Positions 25,613 through 34,529 are shown, counted from the first letter of the stretch. The stretch is 45,241 nucleotides of DNA from an uncultured Ruminococcus sp. (GCA_946413815.1 CAMKMD010000030.1:1-45241); one strand, 5' to 3'. The notes: a model not told the origin generated them from the sequence alone. Numbers and translations are program-made.

Positions 25613-26548
25613 ATGAAAACACGCATAACCAGACTACTTGATTGTGAATACCCTATAATCCAGGGCGGTATGGCATGGGTCGCTGAGTCTACCCTCGCAG
25701 CTGCAGTTACAAATGCAGGAGGAGTAGGCCTTATCGCCGGCGGCAACGCCCCGATAGACTACCTCCGCGACCAGATACGCAAGTGCAGGGATGCAGTAGG
25801 CGGCAAGACCTTCGGCGTGAACGTCATGCTGATGAGCCCCAATGCGGATGACCTCGCACAGCTCGTTATAGACGAGGGCGTAAAGGTAGTAACTACCGGC
25901 GCAGGCAATCCCGGCAAGTACATGGAGGCATGGAAGAATGCCGGAGTAAGAGTTATCCCCGTAGTTCCCTCAGTTGCTCTTGCAAGACGCATGGAGCGCG
26001 CAGGCGCTGATGCCGTAGTGGCAGAGGGTACAGAGTCCGGCGGACATATCGGAGAGAACACCACTATGTGTCTTGTTCCCCAGGTAGCTGATGCAGTTGA
26101 GATACCCGTTATCGCTGCCGGCGGTATAGCTGACGGCAGAGGCATGGCAGCTGCATTCATGCTCGGCGCAGAGGGCGTACAGATAGGCACGCGCTTCCTC
26201 GCATCCGAGGAGGCTCAGATACATCCCACATTCAAGGAGCTGGTCCTCAAGGCAAAGGATACCGACAGCATCGTAACAGGACGCTATACCGGTCATCCCT
26301 GCCGCGGAGTAAAGACAAAGTTCGCAAAGCAGCTCGCAGAGGGCGAGAAGAACGGCACACTCACTCCCGAGGCATTCGAGGAACTGACAGTCGGCGCTCT
26401 CCGCAGGGCAGTAGTTGAAGGCAATGTTGAATCAGGCTCCTTCCTCTGCGGCGCTATCGCAGGCATGGTGAATGAGCTGAAGTCCTGTGCTGATATCGTA
26501 AGGGAGATAAACGACGGCGCTGAGGTGCTGCTCGGCAGGCAGGATTAA
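25613..26548 (+). CDS. fabK: FMN-dependent enoyl-ACP reductase II
   Basis: FabK reduces trans-2-enoyl-ACP, the last step of each elongation cycle, using FMN. The 311-residue protein has the nitronate monooxygenase-like TIM barrel: YPIIQGGMAWVAESTLAAAV near the N terminus, VNVMLMSPN, TTGAGNPGKYM, GTESGGHIGENTT and IAAGGIADGRGMAAAFMLGAEGVQIGTRF. These Gly-rich loops hold the FMN phosphate. No FabI or FabL is in the window, so FabK is the only enoyl reductase seen. A GGAAGGAGA ribosome-binding site precedes the ATG. Confidence 0.95.
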   Translation: MKTRITRLLDCEYPIIQGGMAWVAESTLAAAVTNAGGVGLIAGGNAPIDYLRDQIRKCRDAVGGKTFGVNVMLMSPNADDLAQLVIDEGVKVVTTGAGNPGKYMEAWKNAGVRVIPVVPSVALARRMERAGADAVVAEGTESGGHIGENTTMCLVPQVADAVEIPVIAAGGIADGRGMAAAFMLGAEGVQIGTRFLASEEAQIHPTFKELVLKAKDTDSIVTGRYTGHPCRGVKTKFAKQLAEGEKNGTLTPEAFEELTVGALRRAVVEGNVESGSFLCGAIAGMVNELKSCADIVREINDGAEVLLGRQD

Positions 26549-26580
26549 ACCGGAACGCTGATATGATATAGGGGTAAAAA

Positions 26581-26787
26581 ATGAAAAAATACAAATACGT
26601 AAGAATGAGCTGCGGCGCATTGAGCGGCGTGTACAGTCACAAGACAGACGGCGAGAAGAATTCACCGCGGCAGATAATAGACAATATGGCTGAACAGGGT
26701 TACAGATTTGCAGGGTATGTTCCTGTAAAAAGCGGAGGATACGGTTTTCTGCTGGAATACGACCTTGTTTTTGAAAGAGATATCTGA
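26581..26787 (+). CDS. Small DUF4177-like protein
   Basis: The 68-residue protein begins MKKYKYVRMSCG and contains QIIDNMAEQGYRFAGYVP, then GYGFLLEYDLVFER. This pattern of a short beta strand, a helix containing 'maeqGyrfagyvp' and two further strands is typical of DUF4177, whose function is unknown. It lies 33 bp after fabK, with GGGGTAAAA before the ATG. It has no signal peptide. It is the first of three non-enzyme genes placed within the fatty acid operon. The 133-bp gap that follows, before fabG, holds no clear signal. Confidence 0.75.
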   Translation: MKKYKYVRMSCGALSGVYSHKTDGEKNSPRQIIDNMAEQGYRFAGYVPVKSGGYGFLLEYDLVFERDI

Positions 26788-26920
26788 TATTTATTACATT
26801 TGTCACCGGCATAATTACATCTGACCGGTTTACACAGCCGACGTCAGGAGTTAAAATCAGATATCGGAAGATACTGTTCAGATAATACCGCATTCTGCGG
26901 AAGAAATACGGAGGTATAAT

Positions 26921-27661
26921 ATGGCAGCAGTTATCGTGACCGGCGCTTCTCAGGGAATAGGCGCCTGCATCGCAAAGAGACTTGCAAAGGATGGCTGGGA
27001 CGTTGTTATCAACCACTACCCCAGTGACTCCGATAAGGAAAAGGCAATAGCTGTAGCAGAGGAGTGCAGGGCTCTCGGCGTAAAGGCTGAGTGCTACGCC
27101 GCAGACGTATCAAAGTACGCTGACTGTGAGGCTATGGTCAAGGCTGTGAAGGAGGACTTCGGCAGCATTGACGGACTGGTAAACAACGCAGGCATCACCA
27201 AGGACGGCCTGCTCGCACGCATGAAGGAGGAGGACTACGATGCAGTCATCGCAGTCAACCAGAAGAGCGTATACAATATGATGAAGCTCGTTACATCAGT
27301 TATGATGAAGCAGCGTCACGGCAGGATAGTCAATGTATCCTCCGTTGCAGGCCTCTACGGCAACCCCGGACAGGTGAACTACTCCGCATCAAAGGCAGCT
27401 ATCATAGGCATGACCAAGACAGTGGCCAAGGAGTTCGGCTCACGCAATATCACCTGCAACGCTGTTGCTCCCGGCCTTATCCGCACACCCATGACAGACG
27501 TGCTCTCAGATGAGTTGAAGGCAAAGATGATAGAGGCAGTTGCCCTCCGCCGCTACGGCGAGCCCGAGGAGATAGCCTCTGTGGTATCATTCCTCCTCTC
27601 TGATGATGCAAGCTACGTAACCGGACAGGTCATCGAGATCTCCGGAGGCCTTTCGATGTAA
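26921..27661 (+). CDS. fabG: 3-oxoacyl-ACP reductase
   Basis: FabG reduces 3-oxoacyl-ACP to the 3-hydroxy form with NADPH. The 246-residue short-chain dehydrogenase has the cofactor motif TGASQGIG (7-14), NNAG (88-91) and the catalytic S141, Y154 and K158 (NVSSVAG and YSASKAA). The C-terminal YVTGQVIEISGGLSM is typical. It has ACGGAGG before the ATG. The gene is 45 bp ahead of fabF. Confidence 0.96.
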   Translation: MAAVIVTGASQGIGACIAKRLAKDGWDVVINHYPSDSDKEKAIAVAEECRALGVKAECYAADVSKYADCEAMVKAVKEDFGSIDGLVNNAGITKDGLLARMKEEDYDAVIAVNQKSVYNMMKLVTSVMMKQRHGRIVNVSSVAGLYGNPGQVNYSASKAAIIGMTKTVAKEFGSRNITCNAVAPGLIRTPMTDVLSDELKAKMIEAVALRRYGEPEEIASVVSFLLSDDASYVTGQVIEISGGLSM

Positions 27662-27706
27662 GGCATGAGCGGCAATACCATTGATGAAGCAAGAAAGGAT
27701 TAATAT

Positions 27707-28963
27707 ATGAGCAGAAGAGTTGTAATAACCGGTATGGGCGCAGTTACCCCGCTCGGTACAGGAGTTGAGAAATTCTGGGAGGGAATAAAGGCCAACAGGC
27801 TCGGCTTCTCCTTCATAGACAGCTTTGACAGCGAGGCTACAGGCGTTAAGATAGGCGGTATCGTGCGCGATTTCAATGAGGAGAGCTACTATGACGTTCC
27901 AGGCTGCTTCGACAAGAAGGAAGCAAGGCGCATGGACGGCTTCACGAAATTCGCAGTTGCTGCCGCACATGAAGCGCTTACCGATGCCGGTTCTGACTTC
28001 TCCGACATCGACCCCTACCGTGCAGGCGTTATCGTCGGCAGCGGCATAGGAGGTATAGACCTTACACTCACAGAGTACAGCAAGTATCTTGAAAAGGGAC
28101 CGGGAAGGGTATCCGCCTTCTATGTCCCCATGATGATATCCAATATGGCAGCCGGCACCATCTCCATGAAGACCGGCTTCCGCGGAGCAAACTTTGATGT
28201 TACCACAGCCTGCGCCTCCGGTACCCACTCCATAGGCGAGGCCTTCCGCAAGATCAAGGACGGATATCTTGATGTGTGCCTTGCAGGCGGTACAGAGCGT
28301 ACCCGCGAGGAGTTCACCTTCGGCGCATTTGCCAATATGAAGGCACTCACCAAGTCCGGAGACCTTGAGCGCTGCTCCATCCCCTTCGACAAGGAGAGAA
28401 ACGGCTTCGTTCTCGGTGAGGGAAGCGGAGTGCTCGTTCTTGAAGAGTATGAGCACGCAAAGGCAAGAGGCGCAAAGATATACGCAGAGATCGCCGGCTA
28501 CGGCGCCACCTGCGACGGCTACCACATGACATCACCCATGCCCTCCGGTGAGGCTGCCGGCAAGGGTATGTCACTTGCCATGGAGGAGGCAGGCCTGAAG
28601 CCCTCTGATATCGATTACATCAACGCCCACGGCACCTCCACAGGTCTCAACGACAAGTACGAGACAGCAGCTGTAAAGCTGGCATTCGGTGAGGAGGCTT
28701 ATAAGGTGAAGATAAGCTCCACCAAGTCCATGATAGGACATCTCCTCGGTGCAGCAGGCGCAGTTGAGGCTATCGTATGCGCAAAGAGCATACAGGAGGG
28801 ACTTATCCACGCAACAGTCGGCTACAAGGTGCCCGATGAGGAATGCGATCTTGACTACTGTGTAAACGGCAACATCGAGCAGGAGGTAAAGGCTGTGCTT
28901 TCAAACTCTCTCGGCTTCGGCGGACACAACGCCACCCTCTGCTTCAGGAAAGTTACAGAATAA
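27707..28963 (+). CDS. fabF: Beta-ketoacyl-ACP synthase II
   Basis: FabF elongates acyl-ACP with malonyl-ACP. The 418-residue protein has the Cys-His-His triad: C169 in TTACASGTHS, H308 in NAHGTSTGLND and H345 in SMIGHLLGAAGA. The GFGGHNATLCF ending is diagnostic. A ribosome-binding site (AAGAAAGGA) precedes the ATG. The stop is followed 12 bp later by accB, whose ribosome-binding site overlaps the end of this gene. Confidence 0.97.
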   Translation: MSRRVVITGMGAVTPLGTGVEKFWEGIKANRLGFSFIDSFDSEATGVKIGGIVRDFNEESYYDVPGCFDKKEARRMDGFTKFAVAAAHEALTDAGSDFSDIDPYRAGVIVGSGIGGIDLTLTEYSKYLEKGPGRVSAFYVPMMISNMAAGTISMKTGFRGANFDVTTACASGTHSIGEAFRKIKDGYLDVCLAGGTERTREEFTFGAFANMKALTKSGDLERCSIPFDKERNGFVLGEGSGVLVLEEYEHAKARGAKIYAEIAGYGATCDGYHMTSPMPSGEAAGKGMSLAMEEAGLKPSDIDYINAHGTSTGLNDKYETAAVKLAFGEEAYKVKISSTKSMIGHLLGAAGAVEAIVCAKSIQEGLIHATVGYKVPDEECDLDYCVNGNIEQEVKAVLSNSLGFGGHNATLCFRKVTE

Positions 28964-28975
28964 GGAGTGATACAG

Positions 28976-29443
28976 ATGAGCGAGATCTTTGATATGATAG
29001 ATGCTGAGATAATCGAGAAGCTGGCGGATATCGTCAATTCCAAGGAGCTTTCCGAGATCACTATAACAAACGGCGACAAGACGGTCTCTGTCAAGGGCAG
29101 GAAGTGCATCCCCGCACCTCCTCCGCAGCTCCCGCCTGCCATGTTCCCGCCCGCACCGCCCGTACAGGCAGGTGCTCCGGCACCTCAGGAGAAGGCTGAG
29201 GAATCCGGCGGCAATATCGTAAAGGCTCCCATCGTGGGCACCTACTACCAGTCACCCGCACCCGACAAGCCGCCTTTTGTAAAGGTGGGCGACAAGGTGA
29301 AGAAGGGCGATGTCATAATGATAATCGAGTCCATGAAGCTTATGAACGAGATACAGTCAGACTATGACGGTGTCGTTGACAGGCTTCTCGTCTCTGACGG
29401 TCAGGCTGTAGAATACGATCAGCCGATCATGATAATAAAGTAA
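28976..29443 (+). CDS. accB: Biotin carboxyl carrier protein of acetyl-CoA carboxylase
   Basis: AccB carries the biotin of acetyl-CoA carboxylase. The 155-residue protein has an N-terminal dimerising region (1-45), a Pro/Ala-rich linker (46-75) and a C-terminal biotinyl domain with the biotin site K121 in ESMKLMNEI. The ATG at 28976 is chosen over an in-frame GTG nine bases upstream because AAGGAG sits eight bases before the ATG. Its stop codon overlaps the start of the next gene (TAATG). Confidence 0.95.
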   Translation: MSEIFDMIDAEIIEKLADIVNSKELSEITITNGDKTVSVKGRKCIPAPPPQLPPAMFPPAPPVQAGAPAPQEKAEESGGNIVKAPIVGTYYQSPAPDKPPFVKVGDKVKKGDVIMIIESMKLMNEIQSDYDGVVDRLLVSDGQAVEYDQPIMIIK

Positions 29444-30150
29444 TGCGGCTCTCGGAGCTTAAATACATCGGTCAGAAGGAACTGGACGAATGCCATTTCG
29501 AGGTGAAGTCGGCTGATATGTTCAGGGAGGCACAGGAATTCAACGCCTATATGCTGGAGATGAGGCGCAGGAAGTGGAAATTCCGCAAGGATCTCATCTA
29601 TATGGGCATCCTCAACCTGATACTCATCCCCATAAGCCTTTCAAAGCCGGACAGCCAGCTGAGCCTTTTCAGGCATTTCTGCGACAAGAATGCTACCCTG
29701 ACGCTGAGTCTGCTGTTCACAGCGGCTTATGTGCTGCTGTTCTTCTTTTTCTTCGTCAGCAAGAGAGACTACAGCCCGGTGAAGTGCCTGCTGTATTCGC
29801 TCTTCCTGATACCTGCAAGTGTTATCAATATCCTGGCTGTTGTGTTCAACACCATCCTGATGTTTTTCATGAAGAGAACAGACGATGAGATCAGGGGGGA
29901 ACCGGGCTATCCGTCCTTCCCGCAGCTCCATATATCCTGTCCCGTGGATCTTGATGCCCTTGAACCGGGGGAGGATATGAAACACTTCGAGGACTCTGAA
30001 AAATCCGATGACCTTGAGCATACCGGGGAGACTGCTGAGACAGATCCCTATGCAAAGTACAGGATAAAGCCCGAGGACGACTGCGGGCTCCTGAGAGACA
30101 CTGATTTAAGCACTGATATGAATGGAACGGAGGATAACAGCAATGGCTGA
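29443..30150 (+). CDS. Membrane protein of unknown function inside the fatty acid operon
   Basis: I do not recognise the family. The 235-residue protein has a hydrophilic N-terminal 45 residues, three hydrophobic segments (about 50-66, 85-105 and 112-145) and an acidic cytoplasmic-type tail of about 80 residues ending in an Asp/Glu/Asn-rich stretch. Its start overlaps the accB stop by one base, and its end overlaps the fabZ start by eight bases. These overlaps show it belongs to the operon and is translationally coupled. A role in membrane lipid synthesis is only suggested by position. A loosely similar layout (membrane segments plus charged tail) is seen in the protein at 2827-3738, without clear homology. 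Confidence 0.75.
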   Translation: MRLSELKYIGQKELDECHFEVKSADMFREAQEFNAYMLEMRRRKWKFRKDLIYMGILNLILIPISLSKPDSQLSLFRHFCDKNATLTLSLLFTAAYVLLFFFFFVSKRDYSPVKCLLYSLFLIPASVINILAVVFNTILMFFMKRTDDEIRGEPGYPSFPQLHISCPVDLDALEPGEDMKHFEDSEKSDDLEHTGETAETDPYAKYRIKPEDDCGLLRDTDLSTDMNGTEDNSNG

Positions 30151-30589
30151 TGTACTTATGAATAAAGAGCAGATAATGGAGATAATCCCCCACCGTGATC
30201 CCTTCCTCCTCATCGACGAGATCGTTGATATGGAGGTAGGCGTGAAGGTACACGCAAGAAAATACATCAGGGAAGATGATTTCTGGTTCAAGGGACACTT
30301 CCCCGGCTATCCCGTTACTCCCGGGGTGCTCATGGTCGAGATGCTCGCACAGGCCGGAGCGGTATGTATCCTCTCCAAGCCTGAGTTCAAGGGCAAGATA
30401 GGTCTTTTCGGAGGCATCGACAAGGCCAAGTTCCGCCGTCAGGTAGTTCCCGGTGACGTGCTTGACCTTGAGGTAGAGATAATCCGTCAGAGAGGACCTG
30501 TGGGAACGGGCAGCGCACTTGCTTCCGTAGGCGGCGAGAAGGCTGTATCCTGCGAGATAACCTTTGTAATAACAGACGGCGACAAATAA
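30143..30589 (+). CDS. fabZ: 3-hydroxyacyl-ACP dehydratase
   Basis: FabZ removes water from 3-hydroxyacyl-ACP. The 148-residue hotdog-fold protein has IMEIIPHRDPFLLIDEI near the N terminus and the catalytic pair H52 and E66 in GHFPGYPVTPGVLMVEMLAQ. The ATG at 30143 is chosen over one 21 bp upstream because GGAGG lies nine bases before it and the product then matches the family. The start lies within the last codons of the preceding gene. Confidence 0.95.
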   Translation: MADVLMNKEQIMEIIPHRDPFLLIDEIVDMEVGVKVHARKYIREDDFWFKGHFPGYPVTPGVLMVEMLAQAGAVCILSKPEFKGKIGLFGGIDKAKFRRQVVPGDVLDLEVEIIRQRGPVGTGSALASVGGEKAVSCEITFVITDGDK

Positions 30590-30622
30590 CGGACGGTAAA
30601 TATACCGGAAAGGAGAACAGTT

Positions 30623-31000
30623 ATGAGCTTTATAAAGGACCATATTTTAAGCATATTCTGCGCGACCTTTATCATCTGGTGCATCAACGTATTCCTGACT
30701 CAGATGAAGTATAAGAAGAAGGGGGTCCCGCTTACGGGCACCGTTGTTGACTACGTTGTGCAGTCCTCAAATTACTTTCCGGTATTCGAGTTTGAGTACG
30801 AGGGACAGAAGATGAAGGTGGACAGCTATCAGGCGGACAAGACCAATAACGGTATAGGAACGACTGATACGATATACTATCTGCCCGGCAACACAAAGGG
30901 CGTGTTCCGTGAGCGCGACCTGAAGCCGAAGCTCTGGATGATCGCCGGCATCGTTCTCTGTCTTGGCGTTATCATAATCGACTTTGGATTCCGTAAATAA
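30623..31000 (+). CDS. Small DUF3592-like membrane protein
   Basis: The 125-residue protein has one hydrophobic segment at each end (about 8-26 and 102-120) and between them a soluble beta-rich part with GTVVDYVVQSSNYFPVFEFEYEGQ. This resembles DUF3592, a family of small membrane proteins with unknown function; the match is by eye. It has AAAGGAG before its ATG and lies between fabZ and accC with no terminator. It is the third non-enzyme gene in the fatty acid operon. Confidence 0.75.
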   Translation: MSFIKDHILSIFCATFIIWCINVFLTQMKYKKKGVPLTGTVVDYVVQSSNYFPVFEFEYEGQKMKVDSYQADKTNNGIGTTDTIYYLPGNTKGVFRERDLKPKLWMIAGIVLCLGVIIIDFGFRK

Positions 31001-31024
31001 TCCTGCTAAGGAGTAACATAGTAA

Positions 31025-32377
31025 ATGTTCAGAAAAGTATTGATCGCAAACAGGGGAGAGATCGCTGTACGAATCATACGTGCCTGCCGCGAGCTGGGCG
31101 TAAGGTGTGCGGCGGTCTACTCAACTGCTGACAAGAATTCCCTCCACGCACAGATAGCAGACGAGGCGGTGTGTATAGGACCGCCTGCCACAAAGGACAG
31201 CTATCTGAATATGAACGCTGTCATACAGGCTGCGCTGAATGTGGGTGCTGACGCCATACATCCGGGCTTCGGATTCCTCTCGGAGAACGCAGAGTTCGCA
31301 AGGCTCTGTGAGAAGAACGGTATAGTATTCATCGGCCCTTCCTATAAGGCCATCGAGATGCTCGGCAACAAGGCTGCTGCAAAGGAGACTATGGCAGCGG
31401 CGGGAGTGCCTGTCATCCCCGGCTCAAAGGGTGCGGTAAGCTCCGTGAAGGAGGCAGCCGCATTCGCAGAGAAGGCCGGCTATCCCATACTCGTCAAGGC
31501 ATCCGCAGGCGGCGGCGGCAGAGGCATACGCCGTGTGGATTCCGCAAAGGAGCTTGAGGCGCAGATGACTGCCGCACAGCAGGAGGCAAAGAACTTCTTC
31601 GGCGATGACAGTGTATATATCGAGAAATTCCTTATCAATCCGCATCATGTGGAGATACAGATAATGGCAGACCGTCAGGGACACGTGATCTATCTCGGCG
31701 AGCGTGACTGCTCCATGCAGCGCCGCAATCAGAAGGTGATAGAGGAGTGCCCGAGCCCCATCGTTGACAGCGAGCTTCGCAAGCGCATGGGTGAGGCAGC
31801 TGTTACCGCTGCAAAGCAGTGCGGCTACTACAACGCAGGAACTATCGAGTTCCTCGTTGACGAGAACCGTGATTTCTATTTCATGGAGATGAATACCCGC
31901 ATACAGGTCGAGCACCCCATAACCGAAGAGGTGACCGGCTTCGACCTGGTCAAGGCGCAGATAGAGGTGGCGGCAGGCTCTCCGCTCCGTGTTTCACAGG
32001 ACGAGATAGAGCTCCGCGGTCATGCCATCGAATGCCGCATCAATGCGGAGAACCCGGCTCTTGACTTCCGCCCCTCCCCAGGCACCATAACCGCCCTCTA
32101 CGTACCCGGCGGCCCCGGCATACGCATAGACGGAGCGGTATATCAGGGCTACACCATAACCCCCTACTACGATTCCATGATAAGCAAGCTCATCGCACAC
32201 GGCTCCGACCGTGACGATGCTATCCGCAAGATGCGCTGGGCTCTTTCTGAATTCATAGTCGAGGGCGTTGATACGAATATCGAATTCCAGCTTGAGCTCA
32301 TCAAGCGTCCGGAATTCATAAGCGGCAGCTATGATATCGGATTCCTTAACCGGTATATGGACAAGAGAAAAAAGTAA
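31025..32377 (+). CDS. accC: Biotin carboxylase subunit of acetyl-CoA carboxylase
   Basis: AccC carboxylates the biotin on AccB using ATP and bicarbonate. The 450-residue ATP-grasp enzyme has the N-terminal KVLIANRGEIAVRIIRACRE, the glycine-rich ATP loop KASAGGGGRGIRRV, the YIEKFL segment, ERDCSMQRRNQKVIEE and the catalytic-region FMEMNTRIQVEHPITE. All are standard for AccC, as is the length. An AAGGAG ribosome-binding site precedes it. It is followed after 14 bp by accD. Confidence 0.97.
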   Translation: MFRKVLIANRGEIAVRIIRACRELGVRCAAVYSTADKNSLHAQIADEAVCIGPPATKDSYLNMNAVIQAALNVGADAIHPGFGFLSENAEFARLCEKNGIVFIGPSYKAIEMLGNKAAAKETMAAAGVPVIPGSKGAVSSVKEAAAFAEKAGYPILVKASAGGGGRGIRRVDSAKELEAQMTAAQQEAKNFFGDDSVYIEKFLINPHHVEIQIMADRQGHVIYLGERDCSMQRRNQKVIEECPSPIVDSELRKRMGEAAVTAAKQCGYYNAGTIEFLVDENRDFYFMEMNTRIQVEHPITEEVTGFDLVKAQIEVAAGSPLRVSQDEIELRGHAIECRINAENPALDFRPSPGTITALYVPGGPGIRIDGAVYQGYTITPYYDSMISKLIAHGSDRDDAIRKMRWALSEFIVEGVDTNIEFQLELIKRPEFISGSYDIGFLNRYMDKRKK

Positions 32378-32391
32378 GGCGGTGAGCGTAA

Positions 32392-33252
32392 ATGGGCGAT
32401 AACAAGATGCTGGATAACTTCTTCGACGTTGTAAGAAGAAGATTCAACGGCAATAACGACGACGATACAAGAGAGACTGTAAAATGTCCCAGATGTACCT
32501 CACTGATACTCCTTGAGCGCTATGAGGAGCTTCACAGGGTCTGCCCCAACTGCAACTATCACGGCAGGCTCTCCTCTCCGGAGCGCATCGAGATAACCTT
32601 CGACAAGGACAGCTTCTGTGAGCTCGATGCCAATATGATAAGCTGCGACCCTATAGACTTCCCGGAGTACCCGGAGAAGCAGCAGGAGCTCCGTGACAAG
32701 ACAGGTCTCCATGACGCCATAGTCACAGGCACTGCCACACTGAAGGGCATACCTGCTGTAGTCGGCATCATGGATTCAAGGTACATGATGGGCAGCATGG
32801 GAAGCGTAGTGGGCGAGAAGATAGCCCGCGCCTTCGAGTATGCTACCGAAAAGCACCTCCCCGTCATACTCTTCACCGCTTCAGGCGGCGCAAGGATGCA
32901 GGAGGGAATAGTGTCCCTCATGCAGATGGCCAAGACCTCGGGAGCAGTCAAGCTCCACAGCGAGGCAGGAGGCCTCTATATAACAGTTATGACGGACCCC
33001 ACCACCGGAGGAGTTACAGCGAGCTTTGCCTCCCTCGGCGATATCATCATCGCTGAGCCGAAGGTACTCATCGGCTTTGCCGGAAGGCGTGTCATCGAGA
33101 GCACTATCCGCCAGAGACTTCCCGAGGACTTCCAGCTTGCGGAGTTTATGCAGGAGCACGGTTTCGTGGACATGATAGTTGACCGCAAGAGAATGAAGAA
33201 CACCCTTGCACATCTCCTTGAGCTGCACGGGTATACCGCAAAGGAGGCGTGA
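32392..33252 (+). CDS. accD: Acetyl-CoA carboxylase carboxyltransferase beta subunit
   Basis: With AccA, AccD moves the carboxyl group from biotin to acetyl-CoA, giving malonyl-CoA. The 286-residue protein has the N-terminal zinc ribbon (CPRC near 34 and CPNC near 52) and the crotonase-like carboxyltransferase core (FTASGGARMQEGIVSLMQ; TDPTTGGVTASFA; GFAGRRVIE). The ribosome-binding site is GGCGGTGAG. The stop is two bases before the accA ATG. Confidence 0.96.
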   Translation: MGDNKMLDNFFDVVRRRFNGNNDDDTRETVKCPRCTSLILLERYEELHRVCPNCNYHGRLSSPERIEITFDKDSFCELDANMISCDPIDFPEYPEKQQELRDKTGLHDAIVTGTATLKGIPAVVGIMDSRYMMGSMGSVVGEKIARAFEYATEKHLPVILFTASGGARMQEGIVSLMQMAKTSGAVKLHSEAGGLYITVMTDPTTGGVTASFASLGDIIIAEPKVLIGFAGRRVIESTIRQRLPEDFQLAEFMQEHGFVDMIVDRKRMKNTLAHLLELHGYTAKEA

Positions 33253-33254
33253 AC

Positions 33255-34061
33255 ATGGACGAGAAGAAGACTGCATGGGAATGCCTCAACCTGGTACACA
33301 CAAAGGGACGCCCGACTGTAAGGGACTATATCCCTATGATATTCGATGATTTCTTCGAGCTCCACGGCGACCGTTCCTACGGCGATGACAAGGCTATTAT
33401 CGGCGGCATCGCCAAGCTGGACGGCACTCCCGTAACTGTCATCGGACAGGTAAAGGGCAGGGACATCAACGAGAACAAGGCCTGCAACTTCGCAATGCCT
33501 CTGCCGGAGGGCTACCGCAAGGCGCTGAGACTTGCAAAGCAGGCAGAGAAGTTCCGCCGTCCCGTGATATGCTTCATAGACACCCCCGGAGCCTACGCCG
33601 GCATAGAGGCGGAGGAGAGGGGACAGGGCGAGGCCATCGCCCGCAACATTGCAGAGTTCATGACTCTGCGCACCCCGATAATATCCATAGTCCTTGGCGA
33701 GGGCGGAAGCGGCGGCGCACTTGCTCTCGGCGTGTGCGATGAGCTTGCCATGCTCGAGAATGCACAGTACTCTGTCGTATCACCGAGAGGCTTTGCGAGC
33801 ATACTCTGGAAGGATGCCTCCCGAGAGGAGGAAGCCTGCAATATAATGAAGATAACGGCTGATGATATGGTGCGTCTCGGAGTCGCTGAGGCCATCATAA
33901 AAGAGCCTGTAGGCGGCGCTCACAACGATTTAGACAAAATTTCGGAAAATATCAAGGAATATTTGGTAGAAAAGATAGCAGAAAAATGCAAAAAAGATAT
34001 TGACGAATTGCTAAAAGCACGCTATACTAAATTTAGAAAAATCGGTGAGTTCACAGAATGA
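33255..34061 (+). CDS. accA: Acetyl-CoA carboxylase carboxyltransferase alpha subunit
   Basis: AccA is the second carboxyltransferase subunit. The 268-residue protein shows RPTVRDYIPMIFDDFFELHGDR near the N terminus and the conserved FIDTPGAYAGIEAEERGQGEAIA and IVLGEGGSGGALALGV segments. It is shorter at the N terminus than the E. coli form (about 319 residues), as usual in Firmicutes. The ATG at 33255 is preferred over a GTG six bases upstream because AAGGAGG precedes it. The last 45 codons are markedly more A/T-rich than the rest and contain a promoter for acpP. Confidence 0.96.
   Translation: MDEKKTAWECLNLVHTKGRPTVRDYIPMIFDDFFELHGDRSYGDDKAIIGGIAKLDGTPVTVIGQVKGRDINENKACNFAMPLPEGYRKALRLAKQAEKFRRPVICFIDTPGAYAGIEAEERGQGEAIARNIAEFMTLRTPIISIVLGEGGSGGALALGVCDELAMLENAQYSVVSPRGFASILWKDASREEEACNIMKITADDMVRLGVAEAIIKEPVGGAHNDLDKISENIKEYLVEKIAEKCKKDIDELLKARYTKFRKIGEFTE
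34000..34028 (+). promoter_or_regulatory. Promoter for acpP inside the accA 3' end
   Basis: TTGACG (34000-34005) and TATACT (34023-34028) have a 17-bp spacer and lie within the last 60 bases of accA. The leader to acpP would be about 85 nt. A separate promoter fits the high amount of acyl carrier protein that cells need. Confidence 0.65.
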
Positions 34062-34119
34062 AACGATTTTGTCTGGACCGGTACCCAACGGTCATCATAC
34101 TAACCAAGGAGGATAAAAT

Positions 34120-34368
34120 ATGATCATTGACAAGCTCAAGGATATCATCGCTGATCAGCTCGGCGTTGAGGCAGATGATGTAACAGCAGAGGCTAATATC
34201 CAGGAGGATCTTGGTGCAGACTCTCTTGACATCGTTGATCTTATCACAACAATCGAGGATGAGTTCGATCTCTCAATCCCGGACGAGGCAGTTGAGGAGA
34301 TCAAAACTGTAGGAGATATCGTTTCCTACATCGAGAAGAACGCTGAGGCAGATGCTGACGCTGAGTGA
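34120..34368 (+). CDS. acpP: Acyl carrier protein
   Basis: AcpP carries growing acyl chains on a 4'-phosphopantetheine arm. The 82-residue acidic protein has the attachment site S35 in [12 protein letters not shown] and the usual helical pattern, with [27 protein letters not shown] following. It is last in the fatty acid operon, with AAGGAGG before the ATG, its own candidate promoter in accA and a strong terminator after it. Confidence 0.97.
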   Translation: MIIDKLKDIIADQLGVEADDVTAEANIQEDLGADSLDIVDLITTIEDEFDLSIPDEAVEEIKTVGDIVSYIEKNAEADADAE

Positions 34369-34384
34369 TCTGAATTGAATGAAC

Positions 34385-34414
34385 GATCCGGCTTTCGCAG
34401 CCGGATCTTTTTTT
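34385..34414 (+). terminator. Terminator of the fatty acid operon
   Basis: GATCCGGCT (34385-34393) pairs perfectly with AGCCGGATC (34399-34407) around TTCGC, followed by seven T residues. Confidence 0.95.
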
Positions 34415-34500
34415 GTCTCCGGCATGAATATAGCTTAAAAAAGGGGATGGCAGGCAATCCTTTTTGGCATATTTTACAATGTAAAGCAGTAAATTTCCGC

Positions 34501-34529
34501 TTGCAATCGGCAATAAAAGGTGCTATAAT
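34501..34529 (+). promoter_or_regulatory. SigmaA promoter of the ATPase/oxidoreductase gene group
   Basis: TTGCAA (34501-34506) and TATAAT (34524-34529) have a 17-bp spacer, about 58 nt before the ATG at 34594. Confidence 0.75.

Noticed and set aside
27587..28525. Open frame antisense to fabF and the fabG end
   Set aside because: A shadow of the fabF reading frame; fabF has an intact catalytic triad.
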